DNA of 64,000 nucleotides from Cololabis saira (GCF_033807715.1 NC_084587.1:12656017-12720016); one strand, 5' to 3'. Positions 1-11,316 are shown, counted from the first letter of the stretch. Numbers and translations: made by a program. Notes: generated by a model not told the origin, from the sequence alone.

Positions 1-540
1 TGTTTCGGGTTTGGAGAGAGAAGAGAAGTTTTCCTCCGTTTTGAAGTTTGAATGACGTTTCTATGTGCAAGTATGAGAAAGATACGTGACTCAGAAAAAA
101 GGTGAATTTTGTCTTTTTTCTCGACATTTTCCCATCCGCTTTGAATGGCGCCATAGGAATACATAGGGAAAATGAGCTCCCCATTAGTTTGGAAATTTGG
201 AAATGTTTTTGCACTTCGTGCAAAAACTATTCGTGCCATCGTTCTGAAAATCCACAGGACTGTAGTTAAATTCAGGGCCTACAACTTTCTAAATCGGTTC
301 ATAATTTTTCGAGTAACGGTGTGCGAGTGGTGAGGCCCCAAAGTTCACGCAATGCGTTCCGGATGGGGCAAAAAGCGCACGTTTGTGCACGTTGCGCAAA
401 AACGTGCACGCCAATCGCTAATAAAAGTCATACCCATCGATTCCCGATTAAGGCGCACGTTTCTACGTTTTTACTTTTCGCGTTTTCTCAAAGCTGTAGG
501 AGGAGTAGCCGGACAAAGTTTTTACGGAAGAATATATAAT
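1..540 (+). repeat. Satellite module A, copy 0 (left-truncated)
   Basis: This is the 3' part of a ~1.23 kb module that recurs at 1309, 4535, 7309 and 9461. It contains two clear hairpins. One is at 205-227, with arms GTTTTTGCAC/GTGCAAAAAC and loop TTC. The other is at 385-409, with arms GTGCACGTT/AACGTGCAC. The small open frames inside recur only because the module was copied recently, so I do not call them genes. Confidence 0.85.
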
Positions 541-600
541 AACTAGACAAAATTCCTGGGAAATTTTGAAGTGCCACGGACTACTGCCGGATGATCGCGG
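541..600 (+). repeat. Linker module C, copy 0
   Basis: A ~60 bp linker starting AACTAGACAAAATTCC and containing GTGCCACGGACTACTGCCGG. It recurs at 2637, 6008 and 8543. It always joins module A or the hairpin units to the 128 bp satellite. Confidence 0.8.
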
Positions 601-716
601 GGCTTATTTGCACCCATGAAGGTCAAGGACTCGATACTTAGTCATTTGACACCACCCATGACTCTCTATGTCAAACCATTCAAAAGTTATTACAGAAAAT
701 ATGTAATAGGCTAATA
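601..716 (+). repeat. Truncated 128 bp satellite unit
   Basis: Starts like a 128 bp unit (CACCCATGAAGGTCAAGGAC) but breaks after CAAAAGTTATTACAGAAAAT and runs into the 12 bp minisatellite. The same junction occurs near 2798, which shows that the composite was duplicated as a block. Confidence 0.75.
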
Positions 717-1120
717 GAACCGCTAACAAGACCGCTAACAGAACCGCTAACTGAACCGCTAACGGGATCGCTAACGGGATCGCTAACGGGACCGCTAACC
801 GAGCCGCTAACGGAATCGCTAACCGAGCCGCTAACAACCGCTAACGGAACCGATAACGGGACCGCTAACGGGACCGCTAATGGGATCGCTAACGGAACCG
901 CTAACGGGACCGCTAACGGGACCGCTAATGGGATCGCTAACGGGACCGCTAACCGAGCCGCTAACGGGATTGCTAACGGGATCGCTAACAACCGCTAACG
1001 GGACCGCTAACGGGATTGCTAACGGGGTCGCTAACTGGACCGCTAACGGGATCGCTAACTGGACCGCTAACGGGATCGCTAACAGGACCGCTAACAGAAC
1101 CGCTAACGGGACCGCTAACA
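717..1120 (+). repeat. 12 bp minisatellite, array 1
   Basis: About 34 copies of a 12-mer close to CGCTAACGGGAC/T. Because the unit is divisible by three, open frames appear on both strands (LAVPLAIP-, SGPVSDPV- and [12 protein letters not shown]). These are artefacts of the period. Confidence 0.95.
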
Positions 1121-1303
1121 TCAATAACACTACCATCCCATAATAAACACCTACCATCCCATAATAACACTAACATCCTATAAAAACACCTGCCATCCCA
1201 TAATAACACTAACATCCTATAAAAACACCTGCCATCCCATAATAACACTAACATCCTATAAAAACACCTGCCATCCCATAATAACACTAACATCCTATAA
1301 AAA
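1121..1303 (+). repeat. 39 bp minisatellite, array 1
   Basis: About 4.5 copies of a 39 bp unit containing ATAATAACACTAACATCC and ACACCTGCCATCC. It directly follows the 12 bp array here and again at 4161. Confidence 0.92.
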
Positions 1304-1308
1304 TAAAA

Positions 1309-2505
1309 TGGGGATCATGTAAGGTCAGGGTTCAGATTCCTCCATTATCCAAGGTAAAGTATTATGAAGTCTGCATTGATGTGTCATGTGACCAGTTCTG
1401 GGTCACATGACCCGGAAGTATGGTAGTGTATATTGTATTGGAATGACTCAGCTAGTTTTTTGGATTTGACAAGCCTCAAATAACTTCACCTTGTAATCAA
1501 ACTGTAGCTCCTATCAGAAAAACAAAGACATCGTGAGAGAGACAGAACCCGGAAGATTCTGACAATCTTAATTTTATTCAGATATTCCTTAAAATGTGTT
1601 AGTAACGGCAATTCGAAAACAAAAATGAGATTTTTTTTAAGAAAACTTCATTTAACATGGGAGTCAATGAAGAGACAGACAGGAATTGGCGTGTCTGTTG
1701 GCTCCACCGTTAAAATTTTGTGCACACCACGCCTGTGAAAGTCACATTTTATAAATCACAACACCTATGTCTATATTCTGACCAAAAATTATCTGTCTAC
1801 CTTTTACGGTTTGGCCGTGACCTCGAGTTACAAATAAGAAATCATGTTTTTTTTTCAGTGTAACTACACTCTAGCAAACTGACTCCCGTGCTCTAGATTT
1901 GAAAAAAAGTGATTTCCAGTCCTCGCTTGAGGGCTCATATCTTGAAAAGTGTACATTTTAGGAAAAAACAGTCCGGGGTTTGGAGAGAGAAGAGAAGTTT
2001 TCCTCCGTTTTGAAGTTTGAATGACGTTTCTACGTCCAAGTATGAGAAAGATACGTGACTCGGAAAAAAGGTGAATTTTGTCTTTTTTTTCTCAACATTT
2101 TCCCATCCGCTTATAATGGCGCCATTGAAATGCATGGGAAAATCTTCCCCATTAGTTTGGAAATTTGGAAATGTTTTTGCACTTCGTGCAAAAACTATTC
2201 GTGCCATCGTTCTGAAAATCCACAGGACTGTAGTTAAATTCAGGGCCTACAACTTTCTAAATCGGTTCAGAATTTTTCGAGTAACGGTGTGCGAGTGGTG
2301 AGGCCCCAAAGTTCTCGCAATGCGTTCCGGATGGGGCAAAAAGCGCACGTTTGTGCACGTTGCGCAAAAACGTGCACGTCAATCGCTAATAAAAGTCATT
2401 CCCATCGATTCCCGATTAAGGCGCACGTTTCTACGTTTTTACTTTTTGAGTTTTCTCAAAGCTGCGCAACTAGTTACGCGCCGAAGTTTATACGGAAGAA
2501 TAAAT
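1309..2505 (+). repeat. Satellite module A, copy 1
   Basis: A complete ~1.2 kb module from GGGATCATGTAAGGTCAGGG to the AT-rich 3' edge. It matches copies at 4535, 7309 and 9461 throughout. Its last ~60 bp differ from the other copies (CTGCGCAACTAGTTACGCGC instead of the AGGAGGAGTAGCCGG end). A short (AAAT)n run follows at 2505-2526. Confidence 0.88.
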
Positions 2506-2526
2506 AAATAAATAAATAAATAAATA

Positions 2527-2637
2527 AGCCTGAGCAATAGTATGAGTGCCTCGTGCTGCGCACGAGGCACTCCTCCTCCATTGAGCTTGCGCATCTCAAT
2601 GGAGGAGGAGTGCCACGTGGCGCAGCCGTGGCACTAA
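2527..2637 (+). repeat. Triple-hairpin unit B, single copy
   Basis: One copy of a ~118 bp unit made of three consecutive inverted repeats. They are GTGCCTCGTGC/GCACGAGGCAC, a CCTCCTCCATTGAG/CTCAATGGAGGAGG stem, and GTGCCACG/CGTGGCAC. Here the middle stem has changes near its loop (GCATCTC). Multi-copy versions are at 5770 and 10692. Confidence 0.88.
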
Positions 2638-2798
2638 CTAGACAAAATTCCCGGGAAATTTTGAAGTGCCACGGACTACTGCCGGATGATCGCGGGGCTT
2701 ATTTGCACCCATGAAGGTCAAGGACTCGATACAGATTCCAATGACACCACCCATGACTCTCTATGTCAAACCATTCAAAAGTTATTACAGAAAATATA
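2637..2798 (+). repeat. Linker C plus truncated 128 bp unit
   Basis: Repeats the arrangement seen at 541-716: linker C, then a broken 128 bp unit ending CAGAAAATATAGAACCGC, which leads into the 12 bp minisatellite. Confidence 0.75.
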
Positions 2799-4160
2799 GA
2801 ACCGCTAACTGAACCGCTAACGGGATCGCTAACGGGATTGCTAACGGGACCGCTAACGGGACCGCTAACCGAGCCGCTAACGGGATCGCTAACTGAGCCG
2901 CTAACAACCGCTAACGGAACCGCTAACGGGACCGCTAATGGGATCGCTAACGGGACCGCTAACGGGACCGCTAACGGGATCGCTAACGGGACCGCTAATG
3001 GGATCGCTAACGGGACCGCTAACGGGACCGCTAACGGGATCGCTAACGGGATCGCTAACGGGATCGCTAACGGGATCGCTAACGGGATCGCTAACGGGAT
3101 CGCTAACGGGATCGCTAACGGGACCGCTAACCGAGCCGCTAATGGGATCGCTAACGGGACCGCTAACAACCGCTAACAGAACCGCTAACAGAACCGCTAA
3201 CAGGATCGCTAACAACCGCTAGCGGAACCGCTAACGGGACCGCTAATGGGATTGCTAACGGGACCGCTAACGGGGTCGCTAACTGGACCGCTAACGGGAT
3301 CGCTAACTGGACCGCTAACGGTACCGCTAACGGGATCGCTAACGGAATCGCTAACTGAACCGCTAACGGGACCGCTAACCGAGCCGCTAACGGGATTGCT
3401 AACCGAGCCGCTAATGGGATCGCTAACGGGACCGCTAACAACCGCTAACGGAACCGCTAACAGGACCGCTAACAGAACCGCTAACAGAACCGCTAACGGG
3501 ACCGCTAACAACCGCTAGCGGAACCGCTAACGGGACCGCTAACGGGACCGCTAACGGGGTCGCTAACTGGACCGCTAACGGGATCGCTAACTGGACCGCT
3601 AACGGGACCGCTAACGGGATCGCTAACGGAATCGCTAACTGAACCGCTAACGGGACCGCTAACGGGATCGCTAACAACCGCTAGCGGAACCGCTAACGGG
3701 ACCGCTAACGGGGTCGCTAACTGGACCGCTAACGGGACCGCTAACGGGATCGCTAACGGAATCGCTAACTGAACCGCTAACGGGACCGCTAACGGGATCG
3801 CTAACAACCGCTAGCGGAACCGCTAACTGGACCGCTAACGGGATCGCTAACTGGACCGCTAACGGGACAGCTAACGGGACCGCTAACGGGATCGCTAACG
3901 GAATCGCTAACTGAACCGCTAACGGGACCGCTAACCGAGCCGCTAACGGGATCGCTAACCAAGCCGCTAACGGGATCGCTAACGGGATCGCTAACAACCG
4001 CTAACGGGACCGCTAACGGGATTGCTAACGGGACCGCTAACGGGGTCGCTAACGGGGTCGCTAACTGGACCGCTAACGGGATCGCTAACTGGACCGCTAA
4101 CGGGACCGCTAACGGGATCGCTAACAGGACCGCTAACAGAACCGCTAACGGGACCGCTAA
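2799..4160 (+). repeat. 12 bp minisatellite, array 2 (~113 copies)
   Basis: A 1.36 kb array of the CGCTAACGGGAY 12-mer. It is punctuated by shortened 10 bp units (CGCTAACAAC) at about 2899, 3161, 3208, 3433, 3503, 3669, 3799 and 3989. Several are followed by the palindrome CCGCTAGCGG. Each 10-mer shifts the reading frame, which explains the staggered spurious open frames. The sub-blocks between them indicate amplification in higher-order segments. Confidence 0.95.
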
Positions 4161-4468
4161 CACCAATAACACTACCATCCCATAATAAACACCTACCATC
4201 CCATAATAACACTAACATCCCATAATAACACTAACATCCTATAAAAACACCTGCCATCCCATAATAACACTAACATCCTATAAAAACACCTGCCATCCCA
4301 TAATAACACTAACATCCTATAAAAACACCTGACATCCCATAATAACACTAACATCCTATAAAAACACCTGTCATCCCATAATAACACTAACATCCTATAA
4401 AAACACCTGACATCCCATAATAACACTAACATCCTATAAAAACACCTTACATCCCATAATAACACCTA
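4161..4468 (+). repeat. 39 bp minisatellite, array 2
   Basis: About eight copies of the same 39 bp unit as 1121-1303, with G/A/T variants in the CTGCCATCC segment (CTGACATCC, CTGTCATCC). Confidence 0.92.

Positions 4469-4470
<2 letters not shown>

Positions 4471-4534
<64 letters not shown>
4471..4534 (+). repeat. (GT)32 microsatellite
   Basis: A perfect 64 bp dinucleotide run between the 39 bp array and module A copy 2. The A copies at 1309, 7309 and 9461 lack it, so it expanded locally. Confidence 0.98.
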
Positions 4535-4535
<1 letters not shown>

Positions 4536-5767
4536 CATCTAAGGTTAAAAGGTCAGGGTTCAGATTTCTCCATTTTCCAGGTTATACTATGAATTCTGTA
4601 CTGAGTGAGTCATGTGACCAGTTCTGGGTCAGTCTAATCAGTCAACAGCTGAGCTCTGGTTGCTAGGGGCAACAAGAACCTGATACAGAGGGAGCGGGAA
4701 TGACTCAGCTGGATTTTTGGTTGTGACAAACCTGAAATCCCTCCACTTTGCGCTCAAACCGTAGCTCTTAGCAGAAAAACGAAAACATTTTGAGAAACAG
4801 AGAACCTACCAGATTATCTAAATGTTATTTTCATACAGATATTCCTTAAAATGTGTTAGTAACGGCAATTCGAAAACAAAAATGAGATTTTTTTTAAGAA
4901 AACTTCATTTAACATGGGAGTCAATGAAGAGAGAGACAGGAATTGGCGTGTCTGTTGGCTCCTCCGTTAAAATTTTGTGCACACCACGCCTGTCAAAGTC
5001 ACATTTTATGAATCACAACACCTATGTCTATATTCTGACCAAAAATTATCTGTCTACCTTTTACGGTTTGCCCGTGAGCTCGAGTTACAAATAAGAAATC
5101 ATGTTTTTTTTTCAGTGTAACTACACTCTAGCAAACTGACTCCCGTGCTCTAGATTTGAAAAAAAGTGATTTCCAGTCCTCGCTTGAGGGCTCATATCTT
5201 GAAAAGTGTACATTTTAGGAAAAAACTGTTTCGGGTTTGGAGAGAAAAGAGAAGTTTTCCTCCGTTTTGAAGTTTGAATGACGTTTCTACGTGCAAGTAT
5301 GAGAAAGATACGTGACTCAGAAAAAAGGTGAATTTTGTCTTTTTTCTCGACATTTTCCCATCCGCTTTGAATGGCGCCATAGGAATACATAGGGAAAATG
5401 AGCTCCCCATTAGTTTGGAAATTTGGAAATGTTTTTGCACTTCGTGCAAAAACTATTCGTGCCATCGTTCTGAAAATCCACAGGACTGTAGTTAAATTCA
5501 GGGCCTACAACTTTCTAAATCGGTTCATAATTTTTCGAGTAACGGTGTGCGAGTGGTGAGGCCCCAAAGTTCACGCAATGCGTTCCGGATGGGGCAAAAA
5601 GCGCACGTTTGTGCACGTTGCGCAAAAACGTGCACGCCAATCGCTAATAAAAGTCATACCCATCGATTCCCGATTAAGGCGCACGTTTCTACGTTTTTAC
5701 TTTTCGCGTTTTCTCAAAGCTGTAGGAGGAGTAGCCGGACAAAGTTTTTACGGAAGAATATATAATA
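4535..5767 (+). repeat. Satellite module A, copy 2
   Basis: A full-length module whose 3' half is nearly identical to copies 0, 3 and 4. It ends AAAGTTTTTACGGAAGAATA and is followed by two hairpin units. Confidence 0.9.
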
Positions 5768-5769
5768 AA

Positions 5770-6007
5770 TAATAAATAAGCCTGAGCAATAGTATGAGTG
5801 CCTCGTGCTGCGCACGAGGCACTCCTCCTCCATTGAGCTTGCGCAGCTCAATGGAGGAGGCGTGCCACGTGGCGCAGCCGTGGCACTAATAATAAATAAG
5901 CCTGAGCAATAGTATGAGTGCCTCGTGCTGCGCACGAGGCACTCCTCCTCCATTGAGCTTGCGCAGCTCAATGGAGGAGGCGTGCCACGTGGCGCAGCCG
6001 TGGCACT
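5770..6007 (+). repeat. Triple-hairpin unit B, tandem pair (period 120 bp)
   Basis: Two near-identical units, with CCTGAGCAATAG at 5781 and 5901. Each has an 11 bp perfect stem with a 3 nt loop, a 16 bp perfect stem (CCTCCTCCATTGAGCT with AGCTCAATGGAGGAGG, loop TGCGC) and an 8 bp stem (GTGCCACG/CGTGGCAC). Confidence 0.93.
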
Positions 6008-6068
6008 AACTAGACAAAATTCCCGGGAAATTTTGAAGTGCCACGGACTACTGCCGGATGATCGCGGG
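6008..6068 (+). repeat. Linker module C, copy 2
   Basis: The same 60 bp linker as at 541. Here it leads into the longest 128 bp array. Confidence 0.8.
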
Positions 6069-7222
6069 ATGCACCCATGAAGGTCAAGGACTCGATACTG
6101 ATTAATATGACATCATTCATGACTCTGTATCTCAAACCATTCAAAAGATATTGGACTATAACGTATCGGCCAATCAGAAGAAAGGGCGGGGCTAATTTGC
6201 ACCAATGAGGGTCAAGGACTCGATACTTAGTCATTTGACACCATCCATGACTCTCTATGTCAAACCATTCAAAAGATATTGGACTATAACGTATCGGCCA
6301 ATCAGAAGAAGGGGCGTGGCTAATTTGCACCAATGAGGGTCAGGGACTCCATACTTAGTCATTTGACACCACCCATGTCTCTGTATGTCAAACCATTCAA
6401 AAGATATTGGACTAAAACGTATCGGCCAATCAGAAGAAGGGGCGGGGCTAATTTGCACCAATGAGGGTCAGGGACTCGATACTTAGTCATTTGACACCAC
6501 CCATGTCTCTGTATGTCAAACCATTCAAAAGATATTGGACTATTACGTATCGGCCAATCAGAAGAAGGGGCGTGGCTAATTTGCACCAATGAGGGTCGGG
6601 GACTCGATACTTAGTCATTTGACACCACCCATGTCTCTGTATGTCAAACCATTCAAAAGATATTGGACTATAACGTATCGGCCAATCAGAAGAAGGGGCG
6701 GGGCTAATTTGCACCAATGAGGGTCAGGGACTCGATACTTAGTCATTTGACACCACCCATGTCTCTGTATGTCAAACCATTCAAAAGATATTGGACTTTA
6801 ACGTATCGGCCAATCAGAAGAAGGGGCGTGGCTAATTTGCACCAATGAGGGTCAGGGACTCGATACTTAGTCATTTGACACCACCCATGTCTCTGTATGT
6901 CAAACCATTCAAAAGATATTGGACTTTAACGTATCAGCCAATCAGAAGAAGGGGCGGGGCTAATTTGCACCAATGAGGGTCAGGGGCTCGATACTTAGTC
7001 ATTTGACACCACCCATGTCTCTGTATGTCAAACCATTCAAAAGATATTGGACTTTAACGTATCAGCCAATCAGAAGAAGGGGCGTGGCTAATTTGCACCA
7101 ATGAGGGTCAAGGACTCGATACTTAGTCATTTGACACCACCCATGTCTCTGTATGTCAAACCATTCAAAAGATATTGGACTATAACGTATCGGCCAATCA
7201 GAAGAAGGGGCGGGGCTAATTT
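6069..7222 (+). repeat. 128 bp satellite array, 9 units
   Basis: Nine head-to-tail units with an exact 128 bp spacing; the GC-box positions are 6183, 6311, 6439 and so on to 7207. Each unit carries a CCAATCAG box, the spacer AAGAA, and a GC box that alternates GGGGCGGGGC and GGGGCGTGGC from unit to unit, so the true repeat is a 256 bp dimer. The unit is homologous to internal repeats of the dispersed family at 11317, 14402, 41571 and elsewhere, and probably came from it. Confidence 0.95.
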
Positions 7223-7308
7223 GTATATATAATATTCAAATGTAAATATTTATATGTATAATAATAATAATATACATATATATCCAATGAACCTGTTCCC
7301 AGCAGGAC
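7223..7308 (+). repeat. AT-rich junction module H, copy 1
   Basis: A ~85 bp AT-rich sequence (ATATATAATATTCAAATG ... AATAATAATATACATATATA) followed by CCAATGAACCTGTTCCCAGC. It recurs at 9376-9460, where it again joins a 128 bp array to module A. Confidence 0.85.
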
Positions 7309-8540
7309 TGGGGATCATGTAAGGTCAAAAGGTCAGGGTTCAGATTCCTCCATTTTCCAGGTTATATTACATGAAGTCTGTAATGACTGTGTCATGTGAC
7401 CAGGTCTGGGTCAGTCTAATCAGCACAGCTGTGCTCATGTTGTTAGGGGCAACAAGAACCTGATACAGAGGGAGCGGGAATGACAGCTAGATTTTGGTTG
7501 TGACAAACCTCAAATCACTCCACTTTGCGGTCAAACCGTAGCTCTTAGCAGAAAAATGAAAACATCGTGAGAGACGGAGAACCCAGAACATTCTGTCAAT
7601 CTTATTTTCATTCAGATATTCCTTAAAATGTGTTAGTAACGGCAATTCGAAAACAAAAATGAGATTTTTTTGAAGAAAACGTTATTTAACATGGGAGTCA
7701 ATGGAGAGAAAGACAGGATTTGGCGTGTCTGTTGGGCCCCCCGGTCAAATTTTGTGCACACCACGCCTGTCAAAGTCACATTTTATGAATCACAACACCT
7801 ATGTCTATATTCTGACCAAAAATGATCTGTCTACCTTTTACGGTTTGGCCGTGAGGTCGAGTTACAAATAAAAATTATGATCATTTTTTTAAAGTCTCTC
7901 GCACTCTGATCAATTAGAACCGCACTGTAGATTTGACAAAAAAGTGATTTCCAGTCCTCGCTTGAGCGCTCATATCTTGAAAAGTGTACATTTTAGGAAA
8001 AAACAGTCCGGGGTTTGGAGAGAGAAGAGAAGTTTTCCTCCATTTTGAAGTTTGAATGACGTTTCTACGTCCAAGTATGAGAAAGATACGTGACTCGGAA
8101 AAAAGGTGAATTTTGCCTTTTTTTTCTCAACATTTTCCCATCCGCTTATAATGGCGCCATTGAAATGCATGGGAAAATCTTCCCCATTAGTTTGGAAATT
8201 TGGAAATGTTTTTGCACTTCGTGCAAAAACTATTCGTGCCATCGTTCTGAAAATCCACAGGACTGTAGTTAAATTCAGGGCCTACAACTTTCTAAATCGG
8301 TTCATAATTTTTCGAGTAACGGTGTGCGAGTGGTGAGGCCCCAAAGTTCACGCAATGCGTTCCGGATGGGGCAAAAAGCGCACGTTTGTGCACGTTGCGC
8401 AAAAACGTGCACGCCAATCGCTAATAAAAGTCATACCCATCGATTCCCGATTAAGGCGCACGTTTCTACGTTTTTACTTTTCGCGTTTTCTCAAAGCTGT
8501 AGGAGGAGTAGCCGGACAAAGTTTTTACGGAAGAATATAT
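7309..8540 (+). repeat. Satellite module A, copy 3
   Basis: A full-length copy. Around 7885-7945 it has a variant stretch (ATCATTTTTTTAAAGTCTCTC) where the other copies read TTTTTTTTCAGTGTAACTAC. No hairpin unit follows it. Confidence 0.9.
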
Positions 8541-8542
8541 AA

Positions 8543-9375
8543 TAACTAGACAAAATTCCCGGGAAATTTTGAAGTGCCACGGACTACTGCCGGATGATCG
8601 CGGGATGCAACCATGAAGGTCAAGGACTCGATACTTGGTCATTTGACACCACCCATGACTCTCTATGTCAAACCATTCAAAAGATATTGGACTATAACGT
8701 ATCGGCCAATCAGAAGAAGGGGCGGGGCTAATTTGCACCAATGAGGGTCAGGGACTCCATACTTAGTCATTTGACACCACCCATGTCTCTGTATGTCAAA
8801 CCATTCAAAAGATATTGGACTTTAACGTATCAGCCAATCAGAAGAAGGGGCGTGGCTAATTTGCACCAATGAGGGTCAGGGACTCGATACTTAGTCATTT
8901 GACACCACCCATGTCTCTGTATGTCAAACCATTCAAAAGATATTGGACTTTAACGTATCAGCCAATCAGAAGAAGGGGCGTGGCTAATTTGCACCAATGA
9001 GGGTCAGGGACTCGATACTTAGTCATTTGACACCACCCATGTCTCTGTATGTCAAACCATTCAAAAGATATTGGACTATAACGTATCGGCCAATCAGAAG
9101 AAGGGGCGTGGCTAATTTGCACCAATGAGGGTCAGGGACTCGATACTTAGTCATTTGACACCACCCATGTTTCTGTATGTCAAACCATTCAAAAGATATT
9201 GGACTATAACGTATCGGCCAATCAGAAGAAGGGGCGGGGCTAATTTGCACCAATGAAGGTCAGGGACTCGATAATTAGTCATTTGACACCACCCATTACT
9301 CTGTATGTCAAACCATTCAAAAGATATTCGACTATAACGTATCGGCCAATCAGAAGAAGGGGCGGGGCTAATTTG
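8543..9375 (+). repeat. Linker C plus 128 bp satellite array, 6 units
   Basis: Linker C at 8543-8603 is followed by six 128 bp units with GC boxes at 8719, 8847, 8975, 9103, 9231 and 9359. The G/T pattern here is GG, TG, TG, TG, GG, GG, so the strict dimer alternation of the first array has been lost. Confidence 0.94.
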
Positions 9376-9460
9376 TATATATAATATACAAATGTAAATA
9401 TTTATATGTATAATAATAATAATATACATATATATCCAATGAACCTGTTCCCAGCAGGAC
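9376..9460 (+). repeat. AT-rich junction module H, copy 2
   Basis: Near-identical to 7223-7308. Together with the flanking modules it shows that 128 bp array + H + A was duplicated as one ~2 kb unit. Confidence 0.85.
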
Positions 9461-10690
9461 TGGGGATCATGTAAGGTCAAAAGGTCAGGGTTCAGATTCC
9501 TCCATTTTCCAGGTTATATTACATGAAGTCTGTAATGACTGTGTCATGTGACCAGGTCTGGGTCAGTCTAATCAGCACAGCTGTGCTCTGGTTGTTAGGG
9601 GCAACAAGAAGCTGATACAGAGGGAGCGGGAATGACAGCTAGATTTTCGGTTGTGACAAACCTCAAATCACTCCACTTTGCGGTCAAACCGTAGCTCTTA
9701 GCAGAAATATGAAAACATCGTGAGAGACGGAGAACCCAGAACATTCTGTCAATCTTATTTTCATTCAGATATTCCTTAAAATGTGTTAGTAACGGCAATT
9801 CGAAAACAAAAATGAGATTTTTTTTAAGAAAATGTTTTTTAACATGGGAGTCAATGAACAGCGAGACAGGAATTGGCGCGTCTGTTGGGCCCCCCGTTAA
9901 AATTTTGTGCACACCACGCCTGTCAAAGTCACATTTTATAAATCACAACACCTATGTCTATATTCTGACCAAAAATGATCTGTCTACCTTTTACGGTTTG
10001 GCCGTGACCTCGAGTTACAAATAAGAAATCATGTTTTTTTTTCAGTGTAACTACACTCTAGCAAACTGACTCCCGTGCTCTAGATTTGAAAAAAAGTGAT
10101 TTCCAGTCCTCGCTTGAGGGCTCATATCTTGAAAAGTGTACATTTTAGGAAAAAACAGTCCGGGGTTTGGAGAGAGAAGAGAAGTTTTCCTCCGTTTTGA
10201 TGTTTGAATGACGTTTCTACGTGCAAGTATGAGAAAGATACGTGACTCGGAAAAAAGGTGAATTTTGTCTTTTTTTCTCAACATTTTCCCATCCGCTTAT
10301 AATGGCGCCATTGAAATGCATGGGAAAATCTTCCCCATTAGTTTGGAAATTTGGAAATGTTTTTGCACTTCGTGCAAAAACTATTCGTGCCATCGTTCTG
10401 AAAATCCACAGGACTGTAGTTAAATTCAGGGCCTACAACTTTCTAAATCGGTTCAGAATTTTTCGAGTAACGGTGTGCGAGTGGTGAGGCCCCAAAGTTC
10501 ACGCAATGCGTTCCGGATGGGGCAAAAAGCGCACGTTTGTGCACGTTGCGCAAAAACGTGCACGCCAATCGCTAATAAAAGTCATACCCATCGATTCCCG
10601 ATTAAGGCGCACGTTTCTACGTTTTTACTTTTCGCGTTTTCTCAAAGCTGTAGGAGGAGTAGCCGGACAAAGTTTTTACGGAAGAATATA
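9461..10690 (+). repeat. Satellite module A, copy 4
   Basis: The last full-length module in the block. Its upstream half matches copy 3 and its downstream half matches copies 0 and 2. Confidence 0.9.
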
Positions 10691-10691
10691 T

Positions 10692-11047
10692 AAATAATAA
10701 TAAGCCTGAGCAATAGTATGAGTGCCTCGTGCTGCGCACGAGGCACTCCTCCTCCATTGAGCTTGCGCAGCTCAATGGAGGAGGCGTGCCACGTGGCGCA
10801 GCCGTGGCACTAATAAATAAGCCTGAGCAATAGTATGAGTGCCTCGTGCTGCGCACGAGGCACTCCTCCTCCATTGAGCTTGCGCAGCTCAATGGAGGAG
10901 GCGTGCCACGTGGCGCAGCCGTGGCACTAATAAATAAGCCTGAGCAATAGTATGAGTGCCTCGTGCTGCGCACGAGGCACTCCTCCTCCATTGAGCTTGC
11001 GCAGCTCAATGGAGGAGGCGTGCCACGTGGCGCAGCCGTGGCACTAA
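10692..11047 (+). repeat. Triple-hairpin unit B, three tandem copies
   Basis: Three units with CCTGAGCAATAG at about 10704, 10822 and 10939. The stems are the same as at 5770. This is the right edge of the satellite block; an unrelated AT-rich sequence follows. Confidence 0.93.
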
Positions 11048-11316
11048 TAATAAAAATAATAATAAGAAAAGGGAAACCTTTTCTGGGTACTAATTTACGC
11101 CTTCATTTTCATGTTTTTCCTCATTTTTTCGGCCGTGTTTTACTTTTTGGGGATTTTTTTTTTCCACATCAGTGCGGGGTCATGCTGTACACCCGCTGGT
11201 ACGCAGTGGGACTTTTGCGACTTTAGCATGTTAGCGAAACGCTAGCAACATTGCCTTTTGGGCCATTCTGGACGATTGCAATATGGTCATGCCACTACTT
11301 GGCATGCCCATAATAA
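11048..11316. other. Unassigned spacer
   Basis: About 270 bp that matches nothing else in the window. It contains T-runs and a short inverted pair (ATGGTCATGCC / GGCATGCCCAT near 11282-11311). No gene was recognised. Confidence 0.5.

Noticed and set aside
321..539. A 72-codon open frame repeated in all five A modules (also 2289, 5547, 8324, 10475)
   Set aside because: Its conservation mirrors that of the whole module, a second frame overlaps it, and it has no recognisable domain.
2699..4225. Many 80-156 codon open frames with [16 protein letters not shown] or TGSLTGPL repeats on both strands
   Set aside because: They follow from a stop-free 12 bp repeat, overlap in several frames, and end wherever a 10 bp unit shifts the phase.
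6010..6717. Repeated 76-109 codon minus-strand frames in the 128 bp arrays
   Set aside because: They tile with the satellite period and have no domain. The window shows no CRISPR features such as short repeats with unique spacers.
5714..11009. 85- and 130-codon frames across the triple-hairpin units
   Set aside because: They are translations of tandem inverted repeats and end at the array edges.
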